37,546 nucleotides of DNA from an uncultured Veillonella sp. (GCA_900538355.1 UPXS01000018.1:1-37546); one strand, 5' to 3'. Numbered from the stretch's first letter, positions 16,500 to 25,730 are shown. Program-made: numbers and translations. Notes: generated by a model from the sequence alone, not told the origin.

Positions 16500-17375
16500 C
16501 TATACTTTAACAATCTTACGTTTTGTTTCTATAATATTTTTAACTTTTATGGACATCCGTTCAATAGACATGCCTGTAATATATTCGATTTCATTACGAA
16601 CAGACTTTTGCACTTGTTGCATTAATGATTTAACAGGATAACCATGTTCAATAACAACAGCCATATCTACAACTAGACCATTTTGGCCTTTATCGCTTTT
16701 TTTGAAAGAAATGACACTTGATTCATCAACACCGACAACTTTTTTTAAGCCATTGCGAATCAATTTAATAATTACATCATCATCAAAGGTGAGTCGTCCA
16801 TAATAGCTGAAGGCAGGGCGTACTACAGAACGTTCAAAGCCTTCTGACCCAATTTGCCCCAATGTATCTTGGTCTTGTTTTTTTAATGTACGTCGACGCC
16901 ACATAGTTTTGATTGGATCAATTAAGTACCCTCTAAAGTGAGGTTTCAATTCCATCGTTGGAACTGGAATAATATGTTTACCTTCTTTTAGACGAGCATG
17001 TTGTGCTTTTTCAATTTCTTTAGGTGTAGCAACGTCCTCAATGCGAATATATCGATCAGGATCTTGCAAGCCTAATGCTTTCGTAATTTTTTTAACCATA
17101 TTATCGGATGTACCAATAATCATAAGTTTATTAGGATTGATTTTATCTAATTGCTCACGTACTGATTTTACTTGCACTTCATCTTGGAAAATGGCACGAC
17201 GAACAGCTTTTAATCGGCTAGATTCCTTCTTTGCAGAAAAGCCAGCTACAATCTTATTATCGTGAATTAAAATGCCATCATCGATAATACATTCAATATT
17301 ATTTTCATGAGCAACTACGAGCGCACGATGGCTTTTACCAGTGCCACTACTACCTACAAATGCAATGACTTCCAT
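16500..17375 (-). CDS. P-loop NTPase fused to an Asp23/Gls24 domain
   Basis: A 291-residue two-part protein. The N-terminal part starts with a Walker A motif, GSSGTGKS (residues 8-15), in a short NTPase-like region with IIDDGILIHDNKIVAGFSAKKE and LMIIGTSDNMVKKI; no clear Walker B of a known family is seen. The C-terminal part (about 190-283) is an Asp23/Gls24 (DUF322) domain, shown by GLVVDMAVVIEHGYP, the VQKSVRNEIEYITG helix and the closing MSIKVKNI strand. Asp23 proteins are linked to envelope stress in Gram-positive bacteria; what the ATPase part does here is unknown. An ATG at 17387 is in frame, but GAGG lies 6 nt before the one at 17373-17375. It stands 15 nt after the PHP gene and 8 nt before miaB. 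Confidence 0.8.
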   Translation of the reverse strand: MEVIAFVGSSGTGKSHRALVVAHENNIECIIDDGILIHDNKIVAGFSAKKESSRLKAVRRAIFQDEVQVKSVREQLDKINPNKLMIIGTSDNMVKKITKALGLQDPDRYIRIEDVATPKEIEKAQHARLKEGKHIIPVPTMELKPHFRGYLIDPIKTMWRRRTLKKQDQDTLGQIGSEGFERSVVRPAFSYYGRLTFDDDVIIKLIRNGLKKVVGVDESSVISFKKSDKGQNGLVVDMAVVIEHGYPVKSLMQQVQKSVRNEIEYITGMSIERMSIKVKNIIETKRKIVKV

Positions 17376-17390
17376 AGTCAACCTCATTAT

Positions 17391-18218
17391 TTATAACAAA
17401 CTAATAAATTCTGATACATTCTCTGCGGATACCAAGTAATCTCCAAATTGATCTGGTGCTTTACCTGGAATACCATGATAATCAGAACCACCTGTAATAA
17501 ACAAGTTATGTTCTTTAGCTAATGCTTTATATCGTTTCACATCATCATCGTTATGTTTAGTATGGTAAACCTCCATACCATCAAAATTATAGGCTAACAT
17601 TTCTACTACATATTCATCACTAGTTACTAGTTTAGGATGGGCCATAACGGCAAGGCCACCAGCTTTATGAATAATATCAATAATATGCGGAACCTCAACC
17701 TTTACCTTAGGTACATAGCATGGACTATCTTTTCGAAGAATACCTTTGAATACCTCATTAATATCCTTAGCATAACCACCATCAATTAATAACTGTCCAA
17801 TATGTGGACGCCCATAAGCTTGCGTCTTAGGGAATTTTTTAAGTAGGTCATCTTTTGATATAACATATCCAGCATTATTACAACGTTTGATAATCTCATC
17901 AATCCGTTCTTCTCGTTTTGCTTTAAAAAATTGAATAAAGTCTTTTAATTCTTGATTTGTTTCATCAAAACGATAGCCCAGAATATGAATAGATTTATCT
18001 TTATAGTCAGCACTAAATTCACAACCATCAATAATTTTAATAGTTTTGCCCGGATCTAATTGCTTTTGAGCGGCACGCAATGCTTTTATGCCATCAATTT
18101 CGTCATGATCAGTTAACGCCATCATAGATAGTTTACATTCTAAAGCATGACGTAATAATTCTTCTGGACTTTTAACACCATCAGAATAGATAGAATGCAT
18201 ATGAAAATCAACAAGCAT
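17391..18218 (-). CDS. PHP-domain phosphoesterase (RNase AM / nucleoside 3',5'-bisphosphate phosphatase type)
   Basis: Metal-dependent hydrolase of the PHP family. The first metal-binding motif DFHMHSIYSDG is at residues 4-14, TDHDEIDG near 36, EFSAD near 67, MAHPKLV near 195 and GGSDYHG near 242. At 275 residues, with an inserted helical segment (about 95-170), it matches the YciV/TrpH-type enzymes that remove 5' or 3' phosphates from short RNAs and nucleoside bisphosphates; that activity is inferred from family. GGGAGGTG precedes the ATG. It is the first gene after the promoter at 18253-18281. Confidence 0.88.
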   Translation of the reverse strand: MLVDFHMHSIYSDGVKSPEELLRHALECKLSMMALTDHDEIDGIKALRAAQKQLDPGKTIKIIDGCEFSADYKDKSIHILGYRFDETNQELKDFIQFFKAKREERIDEIIKRCNNAGYVISKDDLLKKFPKTQAYGRPHIGQLLIDGGYAKDINEVFKGILRKDSPCYVPKVKVEVPHIIDIIHKAGGLAVMAHPKLVTSDEYVVEMLAYNFDGMEVYHTKHNDDDVKRYKALAKEHNLFITGGSDYHGIPGKAPDQFGDYLVSAENVSEFISLL

Positions 18219-18252
18219 AGAGCACCTCCCATTACAATTATCCTATCTTTTA

Positions 18253-18281
18253 ATTATGACTGATTTAGCTAATTTATTCAA
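18253..18281 (-). promoter_or_regulatory. Predicted sigma-A-type promoter of the PHP-miaB-mutSL-miaA unit
   Basis: TTGAAT (18276-18281 on the minus strand) and CATAAT (18253-18258) are spaced by exactly 17 nt, each close to consensus. The pair lies just after the proS terminator and about 35 nt before the PHP gene. Confidence 0.65.
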
Positions 18282-18290
18282 GCTGAGATA

Positions 18291-18333
18291 GAAAAATTGC
18301 GACCCTAATGAGTATTCACTAGAATCGCAATTT
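18291..18333 (-). terminator. Rho-independent terminator after proS
   Basis: A 9-bp stem (18325-18333 with 18294-18302) encloses a second 7-bp stem with one G-U pair and a 4-nt loop, separated by a small internal bulge. On the minus strand it ends in TTTTTCTATCT. It begins 2 nt after the proS stop codon and would end the rpsB-to-proS unit. Confidence 0.85.
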
Positions 18334-18335
18334 AA

Positions 18336-20054
18336 TTATAAATCTTGAAGTAATTCAGTAACCTTAGTCGCTACAGAATCAATTGCACATGTAATCGCTT
18401 CACAAGACTTACGGATTTGAATTTCTACTTCATTATTTTCAAGTGTATTTTTACTTACTGTAATACGAAGTGGATAGCCAATTAAATCAGCATCTTTGAA
18501 TTTTACACCAGCTCGATCCTTACGATCATCAAGTAACACATCTACACCTGCATCTTGTAATGCAGTATAAATTGTTTGACTTGTAGACATCAAAGCTTCA
18601 TCTTTTGCATTAATAGGTACAATAACAGCTTCAAATGGAGCAATAGAACGTGGCCAAATAATACCATTTTCATCGTGGTACTGCTCAATAGCTGCAGCTA
18701 ATGTACGAGATACACCAATACCATAACAACCCATAATCATTGGATTAGGACGACCATTTTGATCTAAGAATGTAGCTTGTAAAGCTTCAGAGTATTTTGT
18801 ACCCAATTTAAATACTTGACCTACTTCAATACCTTTAGCATGTTCTAATGCACCACCACAAGTTGGACAAACATCGTCATCTGTTATTAAACGAATTGGT
18901 GCAACAATGATATCTTCTACATTAAAGTCACGTTTAGGGTTAATGTTAATATAGTGTGCATCTTTCTTGTTTGCACCACCACAAACATTGTACGTTTCCA
19001 TAACAGATTCATCCACAACAATAGCAAACTCTTCTGTTTGTTTTAACCCAACAGGACTAATAAAGCCAGCTGTTAAGCCTACTTTTTCTAATTCCTCTGG
19101 CGTAGCCATTTCTGGTTCTACAGAACCAAGCACAGCATGTTGTACAGCTACTTCATTTACTTCATGATCACCACGAACAATGGCTAATACAACTTTACCA
19201 TCAATAGAAAATACTACGGCTTTAATGGTTTTATGTAATGGAAGATTTAGCATTTCTGCAACAGCTTCAATAGTACTTGCATTAGGAGTATCTACAATAG
19301 ATAACTCTTGAAGTGCTTCTTCTTCCTGTTTCATAATACCAGGTTTACCAATCTCAATATTGGCAGCATAGTCACATTTTGTGCAGTACACAATATCTGC
19401 TTCACCAGCTTCTGCGATTGCCATAAACTCGTGTGTACCACTACCACCGATGGCACCGCTATCAGCCTCTACCGGACGGAATGTAAGGCCACAGCGCGTA
19501 AAAATACGTGTATATGCATCATACATAGATTTATAAGATTCATCTAAACCAGCTTCATCTACATCAAAGGAGTATGCATCTTTCATAATGAATTCACGAC
19601 TACGCATTAAACCATAACGCGGACGACGTTCATCACGGAATTTACTTTGAATTTGATATAAATTTACTGGTAGTTGACGATATGAATTGATCTCATTTTT
19701 AACAAGTGTAGTAATCATCTCTTCATGAGTTGGTCCTAAGCAGAATTCATTATCATGACGATCATTAATACGCATCATTTCAGCGCCATATGCATTCCAA
19801 CGGCCAGATTCTTTCCAAATTTCAGCAGGTTGTAAGATAGGCATCATGATTTCTTGAGCACTAGCACGATCCATTTCTTCACGTACAATAGCTTCGATTT
19901 TTTTGATACTTCTCCAACCTAATGGTAAAAAGCTATATAAACCATTTGCAGTTTTGCGCATAAAACCAGCGCGAAGCATAAGCTGTTGGCTAACTACATC
20001 AGCGTCAGATGGAACCTCACGCAATGTAGGTGCATATAATTTAGTGGCTAACAT
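18336..20054 (-). CDS. proS: Prolyl-tRNA synthetase (bacterial type)
   Basis: Charges tRNA-Pro. Class II motif 1 lies in NGLYSFLPLGWRSIKKIEAIVREEM, motif 2 in FRDERRPRYGLMRSREFIMKDAYSFD (about 137-162), and motif 3 in GCYGIGVSRTLAAAIEQ (about 440-456). The YbaK-like editing insert, which clears mischarged Ala-tRNA-Pro, is present at about 225-400. With 572 residues it is the bacterial form with the insert. GAGGAG precedes the ATG, which overlaps the ispG reading frame by 7 nt. It is the last gene of a long unit and is followed by a terminator. Confidence 0.97.
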   Translation of the reverse strand: MLATKLYAPTLREVPSDADVVSQQLMLRAGFMRKTANGLYSFLPLGWRSIKKIEAIVREEMDRASAQEIMMPILQPAEIWKESGRWNAYGAEMMRINDRHDNEFCLGPTHEEMITTLVKNEINSYRQLPVNLYQIQSKFRDERRPRYGLMRSREFIMKDAYSFDVDEAGLDESYKSMYDAYTRIFTRCGLTFRPVEADSGAIGGSGTHEFMAIAEAGEADIVYCTKCDYAANIEIGKPGIMKQEEEALQELSIVDTPNASTIEAVAEMLNLPLHKTIKAVVFSIDGKVVLAIVRGDHEVNEVAVQHAVLGSVEPEMATPEELEKVGLTAGFISPVGLKQTEEFAIVVDESVMETYNVCGGANKKDAHYININPKRDFNVEDIIVAPIRLITDDDVCPTCGGALEHAKGIEVGQVFKLGTKYSEALQATFLDQNGRPNPMIMGCYGIGVSRTLAAAIEQYHDENGIIWPRSIAPFEAVIVPINAKDEALMSTSQTIYTALQDAGVDVLLDDRKDRAGVKFKDADLIGYPLRITVSKNTLENNEVEIQIRKSCEAITCAIDSVATKVTELLQDL

Positions 20055-21133
20055 AAAGACTCCTCATCTAAGTTTTCTAAATATTGATCAATTTCTCTAA
20101 ATAATGTATCTACTAATTCAGCTTCTGGCACAGTCTTGATAACTTCACCTTTACGGAAGACAATACCTTGTCCATTACCACCAGCAATGCCAAAATCAGC
20201 CTCACGAGCCTCGCCAGGCCCATTTACGACACAACCCATAACAGCTACTTTAATAGGTGCTTTAATGGATGCTAAACGCTCCTCTACAATCCCTGCCATA
20301 TCAAATAAGTTCACTTGGCATCGACCGCATGTAGGACAGGAAATCATTGTAGCTCCAAAGTTTCGTAATCCTAAATTACTCAAAATACTTCGACCTACTT
20401 CAATTTCATGTATTGGATCACCTGTTAAGGATACCCGTAAAGTATCACCGATACCGTCTAATAATAAAGCACCAATGCCCATAGCAGACTTAATAGTACC
20501 TTGTTTTATCGTACCAGCTTCAGTAACACCTAAATGCAATGGATAAGGAATCTTATCGGATAACTTACGATATGCTTCTACCATTAAAGGAACTTCCGTT
20601 GCTTTAATAGATAATTTCATTTGACGGTAGTCGAGCTTCTCAAGAATTCGCACATGTTCTAATGCAGTTTCCACCATGCCATCAGCTGTGGGATGACCTC
20701 CATGTGCATCAAGGATATGCTTTGGTAAAGACCCTGCATTAACGCCAATACGAATCGGGATTTGTTTAGGTTTAGCTTTTTCTATAACAGCTAATACCTT
20801 ATCCTCACCGCCGATGTTTCCTGGGTTAATACGCAATCCATCAACATTATTCTCGATAGCTTCTAACGCTAATTTATAGTCGAAATGAATATCAGCAATT
20901 AAAGGAATATCAATACCAGCACGAACTGCTTTTAAAGCTTTTGCAGATTCCATTGTAGGCACTGCAACACGTACTAGTTCACAACCAGCCTCAGCTAAAC
21001 GATTTATTTCAGCTATAGCCTTTTCCGTATGAACCGGATCTGTAGTAATCATTGATTGAATGCTTACCGGTGCATAATCACCAATTTTAACTGTACCTAC
21101 ATAGATACCATTTGTTGGTTTACGTACAATCAT
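20048..21133 (-). CDS. ispG: 4-hydroxy-3-methylbut-2-en-1-yl diphosphate synthase (IspG)
   Basis: Converts MEcPP to HMBPP, the next-to-last step of the MEP isoprenoid pathway, using a [4Fe-4S] cluster. The cluster ligands are C266, C269 and C301, with E308 in CVVNGPGEAREADFG; the N-terminal TIM barrel includes ADIHFDYKLA and RINPGNIG. 361 residues is the short bacterial form. It lies in the same run as dxr (the first committed MEP step) and uppS (a user of the product). GGGAG precedes the ATG. Confidence 0.97.
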   Translation of the reverse strand: MIVRKPTNGIYVGTVKIGDYAPVSIQSMITTDPVHTEKAIAEINRLAEAGCELVRVAVPTMESAKALKAVRAGIDIPLIADIHFDYKLALEAIENNVDGLRINPGNIGGEDKVLAVIEKAKPKQIPIRIGVNAGSLPKHILDAHGGHPTADGMVETALEHVRILEKLDYRQMKLSIKATEVPLMVEAYRKLSDKIPYPLHLGVTEAGTIKQGTIKSAMGIGALLLDGIGDTLRVSLTGDPIHEIEVGRSILSNLGLRNFGATMISCPTCGRCQVNLFDMAGIVEERLASIKAPIKVAVMGCVVNGPGEAREADFGIAGGNGQGIVFRKGEVIKTVPEAELVDTLFREIDQYLENLDEESLC

Positions 21134-21151
21134 TGTAATCTCCCATCTATC

Positions 21152-22168
21152 TTATAGTAATCGGAATATATCCTGAGTTGTTACATATAAGAATAATGCT
21201 ACCATTAAAGCAACACCAACCATTTGAATATACATTAGTGCCTTAGCAGGTAATTTACGACCTGTAATAGCTTCAGCCAAAATAATAATTAAATGACCAC
21301 CATCTAATACAGGTAATGGTAAAAGATTGATAACCCCTAAGTTAATACTTAAGAATGCGGCAAAGCTCAAAAGTGGTGCAAAGCCAGATTGTGCAATAGT
21401 GCCAGCCATTTGTGAAATACCTACTGGACCCGATAATTCTGCAGCTTGTGTACCGCGAATCATATCATATAAGCCACTTAGCATAGCAACAATTGTTTGA
21501 CCAGTACGAGTAACAGCTAAACTCAAAGACTCGCCTATACTATAACTTTCTCGTGTAAAACTAGGATAAATACCAATTTTAGGACTATCTTGTTCCATTT
21601 TGGGAATCACTGTAGTTTCTACAGTTTCTCCATCTCGATCTACCACAACGGTAACACCGTGATTGGCAGTACCTTGTAAGCTAGGACGAATTTCATCCCA
21701 CGTAGAAATCTTTTTACCATCAATATTAAGAATTCTATCATTTGTTTGTAAATGAGCTTGTTCGGCGGCACTACCAGGGATGATATTACCAATAACAGGA
21801 TCATTTGTATAGGTAAGATTACCTACTGTTGCATTGAGGCCAAAGAATAAAACAATGGCCAATAAAAAATTGAATACTGCCCCTGCAGAAATAACAATAA
21901 ATTTCTTCCATGCAGGTTTAGTATAAAATGACCGTTCATTTAACGGCTCGTCAGGTGTCATGCCAGCAATACGATTAAAGCCACCAAGAGGAATGATACG
22001 AATAGAATATAACGTCTCCCCTTGTTGTACCTTAAATATGGCAGGACCAAAACCTATGGCGAATTCGTCTACTTGCATACCCGACATTTTTGCTGTAATA
22101 AAATGGCCTAACTCATGTATAAACACGATTAAACCAAATACAAATATTGTGGCTAATGCCGTTATCAT
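21152..22168 (-). CDS. rseP: Site-2 intramembrane metalloprotease RseP
   Basis: Zinc protease that cuts membrane proteins within the bilayer, usually anti-sigma factors or signal peptides. HELGHF (about 18-23) in the first membrane segment holds the zinc ligands; the third ligand lies in LPLPVLDGGHL near the C-terminus (about 284-294). A single PDZ domain spans about 115-190, where E. coli RseP has two, as is usual in Firmicutes. Several hydrophobic segments give a membrane topology. It is placed between dxr and ispG, a common bacterial order. GGAG precedes the ATG. Confidence 0.95.
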   Translation of the reverse strand: MITALATIFVFGLIVFIHELGHFITAKMSGMQVDEFAIGFGPAIFKVQQGETLYSIRIIPLGGFNRIAGMTPDEPLNERSFYTKPAWKKFIVISAGAVFNFLLAIVLFFGLNATVGNLTYTNDPVIGNIIPGSAAEQAHLQTNDRILNIDGKKISTWDEIRPSLQGTANHGVTVVVDRDGETVETTVIPKMEQDSPKIGIYPSFTRESYSIGESLSLAVTRTGQTIVAMLSGLYDMIRGTQAAELSGPVGISQMAGTIAQSGFAPLLSFAAFLSINLGVINLLPLPVLDGGHLIIILAEAITGRKLPAKALMYIQMVGVALMVALFLYVTTQDIFRLL

Positions 22169-22176
22169 ATATACTC

Positions 22177-23322
22177 CTATACCATCAATGATGTAGCCTT
22201 TTCACGAGCCCAACTATCGATAGCTAATAAATTGTCTAACGTAAAGTCATCTTCAGGTCCCATAGATTCTAGAACTGATGTAACGACTTTGTAAATATCA
22301 CCAAAGGCGATTTTATCATCTAAAAATGCATAAACTGCTGTTTCGTTTGCAGCATTAAATACGGCTGGTTTAAAGCCACTTGCTCGTCCTACTTCATAAG
22401 CAAGACGAAGAGCAGGAAAATCATCATATCGTGGTGGTAAAAACTCTAATTGTAAGGCTTTAGTAAAATCAAGATGATTCATACTTAACACTTCACGTTT
22501 TGGATATGTCAAAGCATATTGAATAGGCTCGCGCATATCTGGATTACCCATCTGAGCTAATATAGCCCCATCTTTCATGCGTATCATTGAATGAACGATA
22601 CTCTGAGGATGTACCACAACATCAATATGATCAAAATCAAAACCAAATAGCCAATGAGCTTCGATTACCTCTAAGCCCTTGTTAAATAGAGATGCAGAGT
22701 CGATAGTAATCTTATTGCCCATATTCCAAGTTGGATGTCGCAAGCAATCTGCAGCTGTGGCTGTTTGAATCTTATCAGAGTCCCAAGTACGTAAAGGTCC
22801 ACCAGAAGCTGTAACGATTAAAGAATCAACATTATCGCGATTTTGTCCTTCTAAGCATTGGAAAATAGCACTGTGTTCACTATCAATAGGTAAAATTTGT
22901 ACGCCATACTCTTTCGCTAAGGATGTAATCAATGGGCCACCAGCTACTAATGTTTCTTTATTAGCAAGACCAATGGTCTTACCTTTTTTGATGGCCTCCA
23001 CCGTAGGTTCAATACCAGCAGCACCTACAATAGCAGTTACAACCATAGTAGCTTCTTGAATCGTTGCTGCCGCAATGAGCGCTTCCTTGCCACCTACAAG
23101 TTTTGTAGGTCCTGTATAGCGGCCTTGTAGCTCTTTAAAAGCATTTTCATCAACTAGTCCGGCTACTAATGGCTGATATTCTTTAATTTGTTGTTCTAAG
23201 AGGTCAATATTATGATGTGCCACTAAGGCAACCACCTTGAATTGATCTGGATGTTGGGACACTACATCTAGTGTCTGTGTACCGATTGAGCCAGTACTGC
23301 CAATAATACTTAGGTATTTCAT
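22177..23322 (-). CDS. dxr: 1-deoxy-D-xylulose 5-phosphate reductoisomerase (Dxr)
   Basis: Makes 2-C-methyl-D-erythritol 4-phosphate with NADPH, the first committed MEP-pathway step. GSTGSIGTQTLDV (7-19) binds NADPH; IDSEHSAIFQCL holds metal-binding residues near 148; TASGGPLR and HPTWNMGNKITIDSA form the substrate site. 381 residues is normal. GAGGT lies upstream of the ATG. Gene order cdsA-dxr-rseP is widespread. Confidence 0.97.
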   Translation of the reverse strand: MKYLSIIGSTGSIGTQTLDVVSQHPDQFKVVALVAHHNIDLLEQQIKEYQPLVAGLVDENAFKELQGRYTGPTKLVGGKEALIAAATIQEATMVVTAIVGAAGIEPTVEAIKKGKTIGLANKETLVAGGPLITSLAKEYGVQILPIDSEHSAIFQCLEGQNRDNVDSLIVTASGGPLRTWDSDKIQTATAADCLRHPTWNMGNKITIDSASLFNKGLEVIEAHWLFGFDFDHIDVVVHPQSIVHSMIRMKDGAILAQMGNPDMREPIQYALTYPKREVLSMNHLDFTKALQLEFLPPRYDDFPALRLAYEVGRASGFKPAVFNAANETAVYAFLDDKIAFGDIYKVVTSVLESMGPEDDFTLDNLLAIDSWAREKATSLMV

Positions 23323-23340
23323 AAGCTTACCTCTATTAGA

Positions 23341-24165
23341 TTAGTACGAAAAGAGTAATATATATATCAATGTAATAGGAGCCGCAAATAATAAGCTATC
23401 AAAACGATCCAATACACCGCCATGACCTGGTAGTAAAGTACCAGAATCTTTCACATTACATAATCGTTTAATCTTTGATTCAAATAAATCACCTAATGGT
23501 GCAAGTATACCGCTAATCATACCAACATGAATGCCCATCCACCATGGAATGCCTACGATATACGAAAATACAGCGCCTGTAATAATACAGCCGATAAAGC
23601 CACCAATAAAACCTTCTAGCGTTTTATTGGGACTAATGGATGGAACAATTTTACGTTTCCCAAAGGCACGACCAGCAAAATAAGCAAAAGTATCACTAGC
23701 CCATGTTGTAAACAATACTAGCCAAAGAGTAATTGTTCCCCAATTATATAATTCAAATGGCATTGATAGGGACATGTATATAGAGTCATGACGAATCATG
23801 AGCAAAGAAATCATGCCAATACCAACATATAATAAGCCAAACACACTAAATGAAACACTAGCTAAAGAGTATTTGTTTTCACCAAATGTACATAACATAT
23901 AATTAGCTGATAAACTCAATACTAATATAGCTATTGCTAGAATATACTGATGACATGCAAAAGCAATCATCAATAATAAAATACTAATATAGCCCCATAC
24001 AATGGACATACGCACATGTTTAGCTTTACCTAGTAAAACAAACTCACGCCAGCCCAATAGAGCTAATAATGTAATAAGAATATCATATACAGGTCCGCCT
24101 ACTGTAATGGCCCCTAAGGCAATAATAAAACCTATAACAGCGGTTATAACACGTGTTTTTAACAT
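23341..24165 (-). CDS. cdsA: Phosphatidate cytidylyltransferase CdsA
   Basis: Integral membrane enzyme that makes CDP-diacylglycerol from phosphatidate and CTP for phospholipid synthesis. The C-terminal signature is clear: SPNKTLEGFIGG and APLGDLFESKIKR, then the PGHGGVLDRFDSL stretch. Seven to eight hydrophobic helices fill the 274 residues. It starts 3 nt after uppS, with AGGA inside the uppS tail, so it is probably coupled. Confidence 0.96.
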   Translation of the reverse strand: MLKTRVITAVIGFIIALGAITVGGPVYDILITLLALLGWREFVLLGKAKHVRMSIVWGYISILLLMIAFACHQYILAIAILVLSLSANYMLCTFGENKYSLASVSFSVFGLLYVGIGMISLLMIRHDSIYMSLSMPFELYNWGTITLWLVLFTTWASDTFAYFAGRAFGKRKIVPSISPNKTLEGFIGGFIGCIITGAVFSYIVGIPWWMGIHVGMISGILAPLGDLFESKIKRLCNVKDSGTLLPGHGGVLDRFDSLLFAAPITLIYILLFSY

Positions 24166-24168
24166 TTT

Positions 24169-24933
24169 TTATTCCTCATCACGTAAGCCACCAAACCGGC
24201 GTTCTCGTTTTTGATATGCTGCAACAGCCTCTAATAATGTTTCCTTAGTAAAATCTGGCCAATGTAAATCAGTAAACCAGAATTCTGCGTAAGCTAGCTG
24301 CCACAATAAAAAGTTACTAATTCTAAAATCATTACTTGGACGAATTAACAAGTCTACATCGCTAAACTCTTTAGTGAAAAGCTTGGAGCTAACATAGTCT
24401 TCTGTAATCTCGTCTGTAGTAATAGTTCCATCCACAACAGAATTTGTAATATCGCGGATAGTTCTTACTATTTCATCACGCCCACCATAGTTTATTGCTA
24501 ACTGTAAGGTAAGGCCTGTATTATTCTGAGTTAATAATTCGGCATCGCGAATAATCTTTTGAAGCTCATCTGAAAGAGCACCGATATATCCAATAAAGCG
24601 AATACGCACATTATGTTCATGCATATACTTAACATTATTATTTAAGTATTCTTTTATGAGAGCCATAAGTAAAGAAACTTCCTGTTCAGGACGCTTCCAG
24701 TTCTCTGTGGAGAAGCCATATACCGTAAGAGCTCTAATTCCAATCTCATCTGCAGCAATAACAATCTGCTTTAATACGTCGGCCCCTGCTCGGTGCCCCA
24801 TGGATCGTGGCATGCCTCTTCGTTTTGCCCAACGACCATTGCCATCCATAATAATAGCAACATGTTTTGGTATCACATTACTATCAATAACAGGCGTATC
24901 AGATGGTTTACGGTTAAATAATTTCTTTAGCAT
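24169..24933 (-). CDS. uppS: Undecaprenyl diphosphate synthase UppS
   Basis: Cis-prenyltransferase that elongates FPP with IPP to the C55 carrier lipid needed for peptidoglycan and other cell-surface polymers. IIMDGNGRWAKRRG (about 27-40) holds the catalytic Asp, GFSTENWKRP follows near 87, and DLLIRPSNDFRISNFLLWQLAY near 200 is the C-terminal signature. 254 residues is normal. GAGGT lies 6 nt before the ATG. The start overlaps the upstream small gene by 20 nt. IPP comes from the MEP enzymes encoded downstream. Confidence 0.97.
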   Translation of the reverse strand: MLKKLFNRKPSDTPVIDSNVIPKHVAIIMDGNGRWAKRRGMPRSMGHRAGADVLKQIVIAADEIGIRALTVYGFSTENWKRPEQEVSLLMALIKEYLNNNVKYMHEHNVRIRFIGYIGALSDELQKIIRDAELLTQNNTGLTLQLAINYGGRDEIVRTIRDITNSVVDGTITTDEITEDYVSSKLFTKEFSDVDLLIRPSNDFRISNFLLWQLAYAEFWFTDLHWPDFTKETLLEAVAAYQKRERRFGGLRDEE

Positions 24934-25165
24934 AGTCTACCTCGATAGAATTTCCGAAGTCGCTGACAATCATTGGTCTATACACTAGTATATGTAAACA
25001 CTCATCAACCTTGGTAATACGTGCTACATAAAATCCTTTATCAGCAATATCAAAAAAGCGATTAAAGGATCCCCCAATCATTACCTTAAAAGGAATATGG
25101 GCAGCCTGCAAACGAGACTTTGCAAGCTGCCATGGCATTCCAATAAGGTTATTAGAATCTAACAT
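24914..25165 (-). CDS. Small conserved-looking protein with a PASTA-like N-terminal segment, function unknown
   Basis: An 83-residue protein I cannot name. The first 30 residues (NLIGMPWQLAKSRLQAAHIP) resemble the N-terminal half of a PASTA repeat: a hydrophobic-I-G-M start, an A/L-rich helix, then a short strand. The rest looks like beta strands ending in VDYAKEII. There is no signal peptide or membrane segment, so it would be cytoplasmic, unlike most PASTA proteins. The ATG overlaps the frr stop (TAATG) and the end overlaps uppS by 20 nt, so it looks translated through coupling. Base use is like its neighbours. Confidence 0.72.
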   Translation of the reverse strand: MLDSNNLIGMPWQLAKSRLQAAHIPFKVMIGGSFNRFFDIADKGFYVARITKVDECLHILVYRPMIVSDFGNSIEVDYAKEII

Positions 25166-25725
25166 TATACTTCTAATACGTCCTTTTCTTTTACTGCTTT
25201 TAACTCATCAATCTGCTTAATTTTAGCATCTGTAAGTTTTTGAATTTCATCTAAACCGTCTTTAGCATCATCTTCAGTGATTGTTTTAGCTTTCTCTTCT
25301 TTTTTCAATGCTTCATTTACATCACGACGAATATTTCGTACTGCAACTTTAGCATCTTCAGCTTTTTTATGAACAACTTTAACGATTTCTTTACGACGTT
25401 CCTCAGTCAATTGAGGAATAGTCAATCGAATTTGAGCACCATCATTACCAGGATTTAAACCAAGATCAGATTGTAAGATAGCTTTTTCAATAGCACCAAT
25501 CATAGTTTTATCCCAAGGTGCAATAACAATCATACGAGGCTCAGGCACGGAGATATTTGCAACTTGGTTAATTGGAGATGGGCTACCATAATAGTCAACC
25601 ATTACTTTGTCAAGCAATGCTACACTAGCACGGCCTGTACGAATAGATGCAAATTCATGTTTTAAAGCCTCAATAGACTTATTCATGCGTTCTTCTGCTT
25701 GCTGTAACAATTCTTTAATTTCCAT
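25165..25725 (-). CDS. frr: Ribosome recycling factor
   Basis: Splits post-termination ribosomes together with EF-G. 186 residues is typical; the three-helix bundle and small beta domain are evident from LKHEFASIRTGRASVALLDKV (about 22-42), YYGSPSPINQVANISVPEPR and the C-terminal lysine/glutamate-rich helix. AGGAG lies 10 nt before the ATG. It follows pyrH by 5 nt. Confidence 0.98.
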   Translation of the reverse strand: MEIKELLQQAEERMNKSIEALKHEFASIRTGRASVALLDKVMVDYYGSPSPINQVANISVPEPRMIVIAPWDKTMIGAIEKAILQSDLGLNPGNDGAQIRLTIPQLTEERRKEIVKVVHKKAEDAKVAVRNIRRDVNEALKKEEKAKTITEDDAKDGLDEIQKLTDAKIKQIDELKAVKEKDVLEV

Positions 25726-25730
25726 TTGAA

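Noticed and set aside
20136..20546. 136-codon open frame on the plus strand
   Set aside because: It lies wholly inside ispG in the opposite direction, has no ribosome binding site, and ispG is certain from its motifs.
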